Below are positions 21,249 through 36,110 of a stretch of 64,000 nt of DNA, in pieces. Below the pieces are notes generated by a model, which was given only the letters and a program-made list of their open reading frames with translations, was not told the DNA's origin and ran no database searches. This stretch comes from Daphnia pulex (Eukaryota > Arthropoda > Branchiopoda > Diplostraca > Daphniidae). The stretch spans positions 5,208,001-5,272,000 of the forward strand of contig NC_060024.1 in the NCBI RefSeq assembly GCF_021134715.1, in the 5' to 3' direction. Both the position numbers and the translations under genes were made by a program. The first letter of the stretch is position 1, and the number at the start of each line of letters is the position of its first letter.

Positions 21249-22863
21249 GAAACTTTGAAAACTCGATTAGAGAGCATCGAGATTCAATTTGACCGGCTGA
21301 GCTGAGAGGAAGTCCGACTGCTAAAAACAAAGGCTAGCGAAAAAGATTTACATACGGGTGATGTCGCCTCATCTATAAAGGTGGAATTCCAAGATCTTGT
21401 CATGAAGCCCGATTGGCTGACCCTTCATTGTCCACCGGCGTTTACTGGATTGATCCCGACGGCCAAGGTGTTGGAGACGATCCCATTCAAGTAAATTGCG
21501 ACATGTCTTCAGGTATGATATATATAGCCTACCTATATAATTGCTGACCGTTTTATATTTATCTTGATATTTATGGTACACAATTTTCACTGTAAGCTGC
21601 GTTTTCTATTCGACAGGAATGACAATTATTGGACACGACACCGAAGCATCGACAAACGTCGGCCATTGCACAGATCCCGGCTGTTATACGAAACCAATCG
21701 TGTACCAAGCATCACTAAAACAGATCACAGCCCTTACACAACTTTCATCGGATTGTCGGCAGTCAATTAAGGTTCATTTCGAAAAATAATTCGTCGATCA
21801 TAAACTTTATTCGTCAATTAAATTTTCTGCTGGTATATACAGTACGAGTGCTACTCAGCTCCTCTGCAGTTTGATGGCGTCGAATATTCCTGGTGGAACG
21901 ACCGCAACGGTAACGAGCAATATTACTGGCACGGTAGCGATAACTCCACACATATGTGTTCGTGTGGAATTTCAAAGACCTGTGCCGATCCGATTGAAAA
22001 GTGCAACTGTGACGCCGCCGTTCCCGTCGACTTAGTCGACGAAGGTAATATTGGAAAACCAAATAGAATTTATTTTATTGAACGTGTTTCAAATATATGT
22101 TTTGTATATTTTAAACAGGTGAGATAACTGCGAAGGAAAGTTTGCCCATCACACGTTTGAATTTTGGAAGAACGATCCCTGCAGCGTCGAGTGCATTCAC
22201 ACTTTAGGAAAATTGAAATGCTCCGGCCAGAAGTTGGTCGACGGAATGCCAACCTCTTGCGTGGAATTGTGGCAGATCGGGCATGTCCTTAACGGCTTAT
22301 ATTTGATCAAAGGCGCATCTCAAGTAGAAACGGTTTACTGTGATTTTAGCAAAACTTCAACCGACGCAGGTTTGTTCAGACTTGAATTGAATTGAATCAG
22401 CATGAAATAATATCAAAGGTTTTACGCAATAGGATTTGAAAAGTGAATTGGCTTTGTTGATGTCAAATCATCATCTGTCTATTTTTATGTACAGAAGAAT
22501 ACGGTTTACTCAACTATTAACTCTGTCATTCCATTCGAAATCATAAGAACTAATGTGGGGAATGCCATGAACCCTTCGACTGGAATATTCATAGCACCGA
22601 GACCGGGGAAATATTTTTTTGATTATTCTGGTATTGCTGATGTCACTCAAGGAACCAATGCTGCACGCGTTGATTTTCAGTTGAATGGTGCTAGGATTGC
22701 ACAAGGATATAGTCACACCACTTATGATACATTTGCACACCAATCCACTTTGGAGCTTAAAGGAGACCAAATAAGACTGTTCTTGGTAGCCGGAGCTATT
22801 AATGGTTATCTTACTACTTTTGTTGGCTGGTTAGTCGAAGAAGATGATGTGTTCAATGTATAG
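21249..22863 (+). pseudogene. Fibrinogen-like/C1q secreted protein, probably broken
   Basis: Five exon-like blocks have GT..AG boundaries: 21249-21512, 21617-21771, 21843-22044, 22119-22369 and 22495-22863 (TAG). Blocks 1-3 encode a fibrinogen-like/neurexin-type module (GVYWIDPDGQGVGDDPI, VNCDMSSG; then YSWWNDRNG.EQYYWHGS and CSCGISKTC). Block 4 has a second GH..NGLYLIKG..VYCDF segment. Block 5 is a C1q domain (FIAPRPGKYFFDYSG .. VGWLVEE) ending naturally. Blocks 1 to 4 join in phase. Block 1, however, has an in-frame TGA after a coiled-coil-like start and a frame change before the SCHEA motif. Block 4 to 5 does not join in phase with the visible splice sites. No signal peptide exon is present. 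C1q/fibrinogen-like proteins of this sort are lectin-type secreted factors in arthropods. Confidence 0.6.
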
Positions 22864-23720
22864 AGTGACAGCCGACGCGCAGAAGAACAAAAAACAAATT
22901 TTGATTTGATTTGGGCATTTTGAAATACGTTTCGTGCGGTTTCTCCATGGCCTAAATTGAGTCGAAAGTTTGTGTCAAATATATAGTTCGCGATAGTTCG
23001 TTTAACTGCGTTTAACCATCCGATAAAAAAAAATTATGCAATAAATCAAGTGTTTCCGATGGTAAATTATTCTGATATTCGTCTGATATTTTTTTTTCAT
23101 TATTGCAAAGAGCTAAGCAAAACTATAATGAGATTGCCCGTATTATCCGTGACTCTTTTGGCACTTGCAAACTCTCAGTTGTTGCTGGATGCGGGACTGG
23201 ATATGATTTTTAAAAGAAATTGAATATCGTTAATAATAAGACAAATTTTATCCAGCTTATACTCCTTATTACATAGCCTACACTTGAATCGAAAAATACA
23301 CCCGTTGCGATTGCTTTTGTATTAGGAGTTAGGACGGACAGAAAAGAATTCGATTCATAACAAAATCGAGGAAGAAAGAAAAACAAATAACGACGTTATT
23401 CAGATAGAAATGTTGGATTTCTACAGGAATTTACCATTTAAGATGGCCGGATCGACTACACAATTGATGGGTAAACAATAACTGCCCACAAATTGATTTT
23501 GTTCTTAAAGTCGACGACGACACATAAACCGACGTCAACGTAAACGTATTAACCTATTTCATCAACACGGATGTCGCCATGACGTGTGTAATACTAATAA
23601 TCAACGTTCAAATTAAACTTCTACAAAGAACAAACAGCTCAAAGTCTCAAACGCAACACATTTTCAGCGAACCAAGCGGCTGAAAGCCGCAACTTGTCTT
23701 TTGCCTTTTGCGTCAGAAAC
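22864..23720. other. No gene recognised
   Basis: AT-rich spacer between the C1q-domain block and a MITE. Nothing supported. Confidence 0.4.
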
Positions 23721-23731
23721 CAGAAACTCAG

Positions 23732-24680
23732 GGCGTCCCTAAACTGCGAAAGCGAAACGCGAAACGCGAAACGCCTAAAATGCGGAAAAGCTGTGCGAAA
23801 CGGACCAAAATTTTGGGACCGTTTCGCGGGACCAAATGCCGGAGGGCATACTAAAGAGCGAAACATCTTGCGAAACAAAAAGTTTTCCTTTTCTCCACAG
23901 AGGTCCAAATTGACGGAGATTGCCGCCATTTTTCATTGTCTCCCGCTATGATAAGGCATTAAAGGAGGAAGGGGGGCAATCAAATTCGATTTCTTCGCCA
24001 CTACCCCTGTATGTTTCAATATACATTTTACGATTATTAAACTAATGAAAGACATAGAGCAGCACGTTATGGTGATATTTTTAAATAATAAAATATTAGG
24101 TAATGCATACATTACATTAAATGATTTAAATCAACCAGTATGTACGTGCACAAAGAAATAATCGATCATAACAGTATGAGTGCCTTATATCAAGCTAAAA
24201 ATCAAAGCTACCATGTTCCAAATCAAGCTAAAATTTAATCAACTAAATAAACTTCCCTTAAAATTAAGAATGATAATCTGATCGGGAATCTGATTGATAC
24301 TGATACATGGAAACGAGAAGTTCCATTAATTTTTTTTATACCAATCTTCTAATTAAAAACACCTATTGCATATTGCATTCAAGGTATTCCGTATTCATGG
24401 TCAACACACAAATAGACAGCCATAAGGTGCGCGAAACTCGAAGTCTCGAAAATTTGAAACTCTTAACAATTTGTTTGTTGACGCCTTGACGGCGTCCATT
24501 GTCGTCTGCTACCAAGACGTTTACACTGCGACGTTTCGCAAACACCGATTTCGCAGTTTAGTACGGACCCAAAGACTAAAATGCGAAACAAGGTCCCAAC
24601 TTTTGGGTCCGTTTCGCACAGCTGTTTCGCATTTTAGGCGTTTCGCGTTTCGCGTTTCGCTTTCGCAGTTTAGGGACGCC
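23732..24680. mobile_element. Mutator-like MITE with 11-bp target duplication
   Basis: Long inverted termini of about 95 bp begin GGCGTCCCTAAACTGCGAAAG and contain three tandem copies of GCGAAAC. They are flanked by a perfect 11-bp direct repeat CAGAAACTCAG (23721-23731 and 24681-24691). Duplications of 8-11 bp plus long TIRs fit MULE elements. The 949-bp interior codes for nothing. Confidence 0.82.
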
Positions 24681-24691
24681 CAGAAACTCAG

Positions 24692-25221
24692 ACAGAAATT
24701 TTGAGTGAAATTGTTTTACGTTGACTGTTGAAAGCCAAATGCAGCTGGAGATTTAGGCCTAATTGTCTCTGCATCATTTGATGCCAGTATAATATCTTCA
24801 AACAGGTCTCCTGTAAATAAACATTTGTATATGTATTATATAAGCATTGTTTTGCTCACTTATTAAAGCAAATAAACCATGTTCCATGTTAAGTGTTGTA
24901 CCAATCCCGGCTCCTTTGGTAATACTGTCACCTGTTGCAGAGTTAATCACATAATTGTTATAAATCTTAAGAAAGATTATATATTATCAAAACTATTACC
25001 AGTAGATTGTTTTTTATTTTTGGGTCGACTTGGAAGAGGAGGAAATGCATTACTATTAATTTTAAATGTTTTGGTAATAAGAGTTTATGCCCTTCCGCCA
25101 CCATGAGCGCTAGTTGTATAAGGTTGACAGCGAGAGAAAAAGTGGCGCAGCAGTCACGCAAACGTGTGCACAAGTGCAGCCCAATTTGAATCCCCAATTT
25201 GAAGCCCAATCGATTCACACC
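24692..25221. other. No gene recognised
   Basis: Sequence between the MITE and the TBCD relic. The short open frames are not convincing. Confidence 0.35.
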
Positions 25222-27435
<2,214 letters not shown>

Positions 27436-27478
27436 GTTTCACGTTGTACAGCCATGAACCTTAAATGTTGTTTTTTAG

Positions 27479-28652
27479 GAAATTGCTTACAAGAGGTGAT
27501 TGGCTTCCTCAAGAAAATGTTGCTGTGGTTGATAACAAAGTTGGTGGAGGCTGGGATATTTTGGGACACAACAGGAACGGCAAAACTTTTCTTCATCCAG
27601 AAGAAGCACTGTTCCTTATCGAAGTGGTAACATTTTTCTGTGGGACACCTAAAATGAACTCTTATTAATGATTGCCTTGTTTATTCACAGTCTAAATTAG
27701 AGTTGTGCTACTCTGGTACCCCAGTCAGTGTTCAACAAGCATACCAACTTTTGCTTACAGAAAATTCATGTTCAATTCTCAAGTATCGCGTGTATTCTCA
27801 CTTGTGCCGACAAGGCTATCGTCTTATTCGTAGAGTCAATCCTCCTCCGGTTACTTCTTCAAAACGGAGTGGTGAATCTATGGAGAATTTGAATCCCAAA
27901 AGATTGAAGGTGGAAGACAAACAGCCTAATCTCATTGTTAACAGTGTAGCAATTGTCGATATGGAAACAAAGGCTGTCAATTTGCCTACTGAAACTGTGA
28001 ATAGCCCCGTAAAGTTGCGATTTCTGACTCCAGCGGCTGAACCAAGTGACTATGACTGCATTCCACATCTCTTAAGCCCTGGAACGGAAACAATTGAAAT
28101 TAAGTTTCCTGATCAGCAACTTCTTCCTGAAAACACTCGCAACCGACAAAGTAGCTACGTCCTCAACAAAAGGGATTTCTACATTTTTTCAGAACTCGAA
28201 GAAATTCCGACTAATCTCAACTTTGCTTCAAACAATCCACTTTTCAGCGGGAAAACTAAACCTCTTCTATTGGGGAATTTCATTGGTAATTTCATCTCTA
28301 ATATTTTAGAATTGTTTCTAACTTATCCGTTCCGAGTGCAGGGGATCCGTACTATGCCAATTATGGATTGTACAATCCATCCACAGAAGAATTGAATCAA
28401 CACAACGATGACGATGAATTGCAAGTTTGTTACGACGTCTTTTCACCAGGTCGGCATTTCCGCAAGTCCAATCCTGGCCCACCGTGTTATATTTTGGCTA
28501 TCGCTAAATGGACCTCAAAGCCACCTAGTCTGTCGTGTTTGGAAGGATTCAAACGACGATGTGGTTCCGAAAGTGTGCCTTTAATTGCAGTCATAGGCGA
28601 AGGGTCTCAGGTGTCATTCTATCAGTTGAAAGGAGTTGTCAGTCCAATGTAA
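27479..28652 (+). CDS. TSEN54: tRNA-splicing endonuclease subunit Sen54, 5' end not found
   Basis: Three exons join in phase: 27479-27626, 27691-28285 and 28342-28652 (TAA), giving about 350 residues. The N-terminal block (GDWLPQENVAVVDN, LHPEEALFLIEV-like, SVQQAYQLLLTE, HLCRQGYRLIRR) matches the conserved Sen54 N-terminal domain. The last exon (YDVFSPGRHFRKSNPGPPCY .. VPLIAVIGEGSQVSFYQLKG) matches the C-terminal nuclease-fold domain. The middle is a Ser/Lys-rich linker, as in other Sen54 proteins. Sen54 is a structural, non-catalytic subunit of the complex that removes tRNA introns. The first exon begins abruptly, 44 bp after the last TBCD block, and the usual first 50-60 residues are missing. 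The gene is thus either 5'-truncated or has an undetected exon. It converges on the SORD gene, with 134 bp between stop codons. Confidence 0.85.
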
Positions 28653-28786
28653 ACAGTTAATATTTTTGTGTATTTCATCTTCATGTGTTTCCCCCCCCCC
28701 CCCCCACCACCACCCCAGAGAATTAACCAAGAAAAAAACTACCACCCAAACAATTGGTTGAATGAACAAGGAACAAATAGTTCTTT

Positions 28787-30288
28787 TTAATCTGAACACG
28801 ATATCATCACTTTAATTGCTCCGCCGGCACCAGTACGGGCTGTTTCAAAGGCTTTCACGGTTTCTTCCAGTTTGAACCGATGGGTGATTAATGGTTTAAC
28901 GTTGACACGTCCACTAGCTACCAGCTCCAATGCTGTTGGATAGCTGTAATTTTTAAACCGTTATAGATGATAATTTACCAATCAAGTTATTCAAGGATTT
29001 ACCAATTGGCGTAACGGAAAATCCCCCTAATATCAACTTCACGGACGGCTGCATTAACAATTGGCAATTTGATTTCTGCTGGTCCACGTCCAACCAAAGC
29101 GACAACTCCTCCACTTTTAGTTCCCTATAAAGGTAACATTTCCTTAAATTAATTGAAAAATAAGTTGTGCTTTGATCCAATAACTTACAAAAATGGCAAG
29201 CCTAATGCTAGATTCAGCACCGCTACACTCGATGGTAACGTCAGAAGGTCCACCAAGTTTTCCAGCAACTTGTTTGCCCAATGTTTCCGCATCCTCTCCA
29301 CCCACCAGCAAAGTATGGTCAGCTCCCAGACTTTTAGCAACTTCCAATCGGCTTTCAGATATGTCTGTCGTTCAATTTTAAGTTTATTTTAACAATCTTG
29401 ATGCACACATTTTTTAAAACTATTGTTATATTACCAGTAATAATGACGGATGATGCTCCCATAGCTTTAGCGGTGAGGAGACAGACAAGACCAATCGGTC
29501 CAGCTCCACAAATTAGGATTTTCTGTCCGATAGTGACTCCAGCTCTGCGGCAAGCGTAAACGGCGACTGAAAGAGGTTCCAAAAGAGCTCCTTCTTCCAT
29601 GGTCATATGATCCGGAAGTTTGTAACAAAAATCAGCAGCGTGCGTATAATAACGAGCCAAGTTGCCATCATAGGGCGGGGTAGCACAGAAAACAATGTCC
29701 AGGCATAGATTATAACGACCACCTTTGCAGTAATCGCAGGATCGGCATGGAACTCCTGGTTCGATCGCCACTCTATCGCCTTATGTAAGTAGAAAAAATC
29801 ATGTACAACAGCAATTAATCTTATAAACTAAATATTTGCAGTTTCTACCTGGTTTCAAATGTGTTACACCTTCTCCAACTTCATGCACCACTCCAGCAGC
29901 TTCATGGCCTAAAACCATTGGTTTGGTCACAACAAAATCACCAATTCTTCCATTCACCCAGTAGTGGACATCAGATCCACATATTCCAACTTTATCCATT
30001 CGCAACAAAACCTCTGGTATGTACAAAAATTATTATTTAGTTTATTTTTGTTTCCTAGAAAAGAATTATGAGCAATGGTGCACAGGGACATTTTCCCTAG
30101 TGCTTCCATTCATTGATTTATTATCATTATTACCATTCTTTTGAGCCTTAGGGGTAGTCCGATTTTCCTGAATAATTATAATAATAGGCTAGATGAGGGA
30201 AAACAGAATTAATTGCATTGATAATAGTTGTTACCAATCGAATATCGTTGACAGAGTAAAGGACAGCTGAGAGATTTTCGGTAGTCAT
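28787..30288 (-). CDS. SORD: Sorbitol (L-iditol 2-) dehydrogenase, complete
   Basis: Seven exons join in phase: 30288-30235, 30167-30134, 30013-29849, 29779-29435, 29364-29189, 29124-29003 and 28943-28787. They encode a 350-residue zinc-dependent, NAD-type polyol dehydrogenase that oxidises sorbitol to fructose. Visible features are the catalytic-zinc residues Cys41 (GICGSD), His66-Glu67 (GHEAAG) and Glu151 (LLEPLSV), the Rossmann loop GAGPIG at 175-180, and Asp199 after the second strand, which favours NAD over NADP. Four cysteines (96, 99, 102, 110; [16 protein letters not shown]) form the structural-zinc lobe, which the human enzyme has lost. Length and start agree with the family. This is the only complete, unbroken gene in the window and probably functional. 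Confidence 0.95.
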
Positions 30289-31100
30289 GATGAAAGCAAT
30301 TCTGGGAAAGGAATCCGAATTAGGAAGAAATGGACATTGAAATACGAGAAAGGCAAATTGAATACTGCGTAGCGTAGAAAAGTTACGTACCCAAATCGTC
30401 GTTATCTCAGCTCCCCTAGACGATTGACATCTGGAACTTGTTGGGAGGCATTGTTATGATCCGAGTTTAAAAATTTTATCGCTAGAGGTGCTCAAGGTTG
30501 AAAAAGTCAAAAGTTTAAACCGCCCGCGAATTCTACTGCTTTTTAAGGACGTGTCGTAAAGTTTTTAAACCCAGATTTGATTGAACTCGCGAGTATAGAG
30601 AATTAATTAATTCAATAGAAGGTATAAATTAAACACAAAAGTTTTTATTCCTCTAGGACAACATCGTGCCATTCGTGCGAACATCAGCAAAAAGTTGTTT
30701 TGAATTTCCCGAAGGGATTTCGGGCGAGGCATTTTGGGGTTGGTGGGGTTGGAGTGGGTGGGTGGGTGTTGTTGGAGGAAAAAATGGAAACGAATGAATG
30801 GAAACGAATGAAATTCGCCTGCTAAGCTCAATAGATGGCTTTGGAGATGAATGAAATTCGCCTGCCAAGCGCAATAGATGGATTTTGAGTTTTCTTAAGT
30901 TACATAGAACTAATTCGGGAAAGAATTTTAAGGATAAATAATTACGGATAAAAATGTTCTGTTAACGTTTTCATGCCATAGCATTCCATTTGTCGTAATT
31001 ATTAAATTATTTGAAAAATGATAAAGAAATAAACGGCAGCCACAATTTCAACTTGGTAAAAAAAAAACAAAGCAGACGACTTAATCTCATACCTTCTCAG
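30289..31100. other. Upstream region of SORD and target of LINE insertion
   Basis: No further gene seen. A short direct duplication (AATGAAATTCGCCTGC..CAATAGATGG) of about 50 bp occurs twice at 30807-30890. The LINE target duplication CTCATACCTTCTCAG is at 31086-31100. Confidence 0.5.
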
Positions 31101-31216
31101 GGAGTTACGTGCCAGACGTCACCGTGGATAGACGTAAAACAATCGGTGCGCCAAATCAGTCACATCTGTATCTCACCTCCTCCCCCACCCCCATTCTACA
31201 CCTCGCCCACGCGACT

Positions 31217-32487
31217 ATGACCGACGAACAAAATCCAATCTCTTTATCCGAGCCCATCGACCACACCATGGATGGAATCGAAGAAGGCAATGCCAAACGA
31301 AGACTAAACTACCCTCACGCGCCTCGCCCCCAACACGCCCGGCTGATTGACACTCTTAATTCTCCCCCTGAAAATGGAGCCCCTGTGATTGTGAACCTTG
31401 TTAGTGAACCCCAATCATTCGACAAGCTAAGTCTACTGGAGAAAAAACACTTCATCAACGGACTAATCGACACTATTGGCACCGTAAAAGATGGCACTAA
31501 GTGGACAAAGCATGGACAACTCTACATCTACCCCACGTCAAACCGGCAAAAGAAAAATCTACTAGAGCTACATGCGGTAAAAGAATTCCAAATCACCTGT
31601 TCACTAAGTAAATCAGAGACTGAACTAAAAGGTATAATCTACAATGTGCCCATTAACAATTCCGACAACGACCTACTATAACTATTGTCTAACCAAGGAG
31701 TCATAAAAGTTAAACGATTCCACTCAGGCCCAGAAGGAGGAAAATCACCACTGACGACAGTAGCTTTATTCTTTAACTCTAAAATCCTCCCTAGTGAAGT
31801 TATCGTAGCCCACGAAATCTTCAGAGTTAAAAAATTCATCCCACGCCCCTCTCAATGCCGCCAATGTTGGTCACTCCAACACCAAGAAGATACTTGCCAA
31901 ATCGCTGCAATATGTAGATACTGCGCCCAACAACACCCCCCATCCCCCTCTTGCCCGAATCCACTACTATGCCCAACATGCCATAAGACAGGTCACGCCG
32001 CGGGCTCAAATGCTTGCCCCCTCTTTGCCAATAAACAGAAAGTAATATAAGATTCGCTTATGAGAACAATATCCCGATTAGTGAAGCAGGAAAACTCCTA
32101 GATAGAAGAGACCACCAAGCGAAACCAATCCACCTACCCTCCATTGAACAAGAGAATCCTGAAATCCTGGCGCTGCGCCGCGAAGTCAAACAACTGAAAC
32201 AGCAGATGGACAACCTCTTATTATCCCCACCCATCACGGAACTGACAACCAGAGTAGCTAACCTGGAATCAGAATTGGCAACAGTGAAGGAACAAATTGA
32301 ACCCCTCGTCGCCCTACCCACAATAGTAGACCAAAATAATAAGGAAATGCGTAAGGGATTCACCGACACCCAAGAACAACTAGCGAAACTTCATTCCCTC
32401 CTCGAGAGAGTAATAAGCCCAAACCTCCGACCCCAAGCAAAACCAAACCCCGTTACTAGCACCAACCAAAACACACCAAAAAAATGA
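31217..32487 (+). pseudogene. LINE ORF1 (Gag-like, zinc knuckles, coiled coil), broken
   Basis: From ATG 31217 the frame reads an RNA-binding Gag-like domain. A TAA at 31679-31681 interrupts it without changing frame. Three Cys/His clusters follow (CRQCWSLQHQEDTC, CRYCAQQH, CPTCHKTGHAAGSNAC). Near 32048 a 1-nt shift moves the reading into the frame that continues (NNIPISEAGKLLDRRD) through a Glu/Leu-rich coiled coil to the TGA at 32485-32487. ORF1 proteins coat LINE RNA. The stop overlaps the ORF2 start as ATGA. Confidence 0.8.
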
Positions 32488-35320
32488 CCAAACCACTAAA
32501 AGTTATCCAATGGAACGCAAGAAGCCTCTACAAATCTAAGTTACAGGAGTTTAAATACAATCTTAAGTTAACCAACCCCCATATCGTCCTCCTCAGCGAA
32601 ACCCATTGGAGAGATAACTACACAGCCAAATTCTCAGCATACAAATCCTTTACACTTAACCGTCCAACACTAGGTGGCGGAGTAGCCATACTAGTTAAGA
32701 AGAATATCCCGACGGCCCCCCTACCACTCCCACCATCAAGGAACATCGAAGCAATAGGAATAACAATTAGGACTAGGAATAACCAACCCATCGATATCCT
32801 ATCCATTTACTGCCCAAACGGCAATGCATGCACAGCAGAAGAGATTGAGTCAATCTTCAACACCCCACGCAACGAGACGATCATAGGCGGTGACATGAAC
32901 GCACACTCGGAACTATGGGAAGAAGGAAGACCTGAAAATAGAAATGGAAAAACAATTAGTGAATACTTAATAAGTGAACCCAACCGCATTCTTATTACAC
33001 CGAAAAACCTAGGAACCCGACCCAGCAACAACAGCCCCGTAAACTCAACAATCGACCTCACTATAGCATCACCGGAACTAGCCCCATCAATGACTATCCA
33101 CACCGGCCCCTACTGGAGTAGTGACCACCTACCCGTCATTATCAATGTCAACCTCGACATATCCCCCCCGAACATACCAAACCCTAACTGGAAATTTACA
33201 GATGAAAAATGGGACGAATGGAATGAAATCGTGTCAAAATCACTCACGAATAACAACCTCAGGGATGCAAGCTCCCCGGAAGAAGCCTACAACACCTTCT
33301 ACACCTCCATTATAAATGCCAGCCAAGAACTCTTCACGCCCAACAAAAATCCGCTCCCAAAAGAAAGCCCCAAATCGTGGTGGACCCCCAATGCAAAAAA
33401 GCAACAAGCGCCGCAAGAAGAGCGTACAACAAGTGGCGATCAACTTTACTACAAACAGACAAAATTGAACTAAACAGACTAGAAGCCATCAAAAGGAAAA
33501 CAATAATGAAAGCAAAGAACGATTCATGGACGAAGTACATCGACTCCTTAGACCACCCTGGGAACACCTCCGTATTTTGGAATTTTGCTAAGTCGATGAT
33601 CAACGGGAAAAAAACTCAATACGTATGGCCTAATCTAATCGGTGCATCAAATCACCATCTAACAACCCCCATGGAGAAAGCAAATGCCCTGCTGGACCAA
33701 TTCTGCCCCAACACAGCACAGATAGTAGATGACAGAGACATCCTCTACCAACAAATAATTCAAGACGCAATCGTTAATGAAGACCCGCATCCACTCAATA
33801 CTAGGTTCAATATTATCGAACTAAAAAATTGCACAAGAGGACTTCCAAATAAAGCCATGGGCGTCGATAGGATCCACAACAAAATGCTCTCACACCTATC
33901 TGAAGAAAATCTAAACGCCCTACTATTTACGTTAAACTACACCTTTCAATCAGGATACATACCGAATGCATGGAAGAACGCGACAGTAACCCCAATCCTA
34001 AAGCCTGGGAAAGCACCAGAAAACGCCGACTCGTACCGTCCGATTTCCCTGACCTCCTGCCTGGCAAAACTTATGGAAAAAATGATCAACAATAGAATAA
34101 AATGGTACTTAGACAAACACTCATTCCTACCCAAACACCAGACTGGATTCCGACGGGGATGCACCACTTCAGACAACCTCATCCAATTAGAAGCAGCTAT
34201 TAAAAGTGGATTCAACCAAAACCACACCACAACAGCTATCTTCCTCGACCTCGCCAAAGCGTATGACGACACCTGGATCACGGGCCTGCTCTACAAAATC
34301 GCCAAACTGAAAATCAGAGGCACAACGTTAAAATGGCTCAACAACTTCCTCACGGATAGATCAATAAACGTTAAAGTAGAAAATGCCATATCAAACACCC
34401 GTACTCTACACAAAGGAGTCCCCCAAGGAAGTGTCCTCAGCCCCCTTCTCTTTAACATCATGATGTCCGACATTCCACAGCCTGGACCACGAGACAAACT
34501 TTCCCTTTTTGCTGATGACATTGCTATCTACACAACAACACCTTCAAAACCGGAAGCCCAACCCATTCTCCAAAGGTATCAAAACAAAATTGAACATTGG
34601 GCAACTACCTGGAAATTTAAATTCTCTGTCCCAAAATGCGCCATCATTACTTTCTCAAGAAAAAGATCAAATGAAACAGACCCAGTTATCTACCTCAACG
34701 GAACCCGGATTACCCCTGTCAACCAATACAAATATCTAGGTATAATCCTAGATTCCAAACTAAACTGGGAGGCCCACACCAACCATATCCTACACAGCAT
34801 CAATAGGAAAGCCAACCTACTAAAACTCCTGACGTCCGGCAAATCTACACTCAATACAGGATTATTAATCAGAATTTATAAAGCCCTTATACGCAGCAAA
34901 ATCGAATATGGCTCTATCGTCCTGTCATCCATGAATAAATCCAAGCTCCTGAAACTAGAACAAACCCAAAACACTATACTACGCAACATCCTTGGATGTC
35001 TTAAATCCACCCCCACTGCCCTTATTTACATCGAATCCGGACTCACACCAATAAAACACAGGTGGGACCTGCTCAGCTCCAGATACCTCATGAAACTGAA
35101 CGAGAGACCCGGGAACCCGGCCTACACAACACTACACAACCTTACACTAAACTCAACTGGCTGGAAACTACGAAGCACACCGGCAGTGATCCCACACCTA
35201 AAAATGATCCAAACAAACACAGAAGAAGCCTTCAACACCGCCCCCAGTGAAATACCGTGGATAGAACCCCTCCCACCCTGGCAGCTATTTGAAATAAAAA
35301 CTCAACTGCTCCCAACATAA
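32484..35320 (+). pseudogene. LINE ORF2: endonuclease and reverse transcriptase, frameshifted
   Basis: ATG 32484 overlaps the ORF1 stop (ATGA). The apurinic endonuclease shows QWNARSL, LLSETHW, GGDMNAH, STIDLTIAS and SSDHLPVI, all active-site motifs. Around 33385 one C appears lost in a C-run and the reading passes to the frame open to 35320. The reverse transcriptase follows with PGKAPENADSYRPISLT, FLDLAKAYDD, GVPQGSVLSPLLF and the FADD box. The frame ends at TAA 35318-35320 just before an A-run, where another 1-nt loss separates it from RNase H. Apart from the frame breaks the domains look intact. Confidence 0.88.
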
Positions 35321-35469
35321 AAAAAAAGTGGCAAGAAACAACCCACAACTTACTCAAGAATTATTCAGGAGATTCACTGAAAATGCAGCAGACTCAGCCC
35401 TCTCCGTATTCACAGATGGATCGTGTCACCAACTCGAAAAAGTTTCATCCTGCGCTTTTTTCATCCCTA

Positions 35470-36110
35470 CCCTACTAACACAGCGATGTACCATGGATAT
35501 GACTGCAGCGTACTCCCAAGGATAAGGGAGATACAAACAGCATATCCATGGAATGCTTCATGGTGATCCTTATTTCCCCTTCCCCGCACGTACCATTTGT
35601 ATGTCCCTTGAATATACCGGTTTGTGTATACACAGTATCCTTAAATAACATCCATCTTTGGATATGATTTCTGTCAGAAATTAAAAGATAAAAGTCTACC
35701 CCGAGACTTGAACTACTGACCTTCAATTCCGTAGCTCACCTCTCTAACCATTTGACCAACTGTTCATACATTTAAGGAACAAATGTTTGTGTGTATTGGA
35801 AATAGAGATATTCTTTAGCTTTTTCGTCCACTGTGTACCTTATATGGTTATACTGTGATGCTCATTCTGTGTATGTACCAAATGGTATCACAACAAAATC
35901 ATACCCCCGGGTATATTACTTTGACGTACAATCAGTATATTAATGAATATACGCTGGTGGATCTACGATGAATATTCTTTATTTCATCCCATCCTAGATC
36001 CGAATAAATTTATACCTACGCTATACTACCGCCCCCCAATTGTGACCTGGATGTATTCATCCCATATTAACCTACATCTTACATAAATTGGATGGGCCGT
36101 GTTAGTAGGG
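35470..36110. mobile_element. TIR element with CCCTACTAACAC ends inside the LINE
   Basis: Inverted termini CCCTACTAACAC are flanked by TA on both sides (35468-35469 and 36111-36112). Removing 641 bp plus one TA rejoins the RNase H coding sequence. The interior has several degenerate GGATATGA/ATATCC motifs and one tRNA-like module on the minus strand. There is no coding capacity. Confidence 0.8.
35696..35763 (-). other. tRNA-like module (minus strand) in TIR element
   Basis: On the minus strand it reads AGTTGGTCAAATGGTTAGAG (A-box type) and, about 35 bp on, GGTCAGTAGTTCAAGTC (B-box type). It is not a foldable tRNA gene. Confidence 0.5.

Noticed and set aside
28690..28720. Poly-C tract after TSEN54 as a regulatory element
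   Set aside because: Only a C-run followed by CCA repeats. No motif supports a function.
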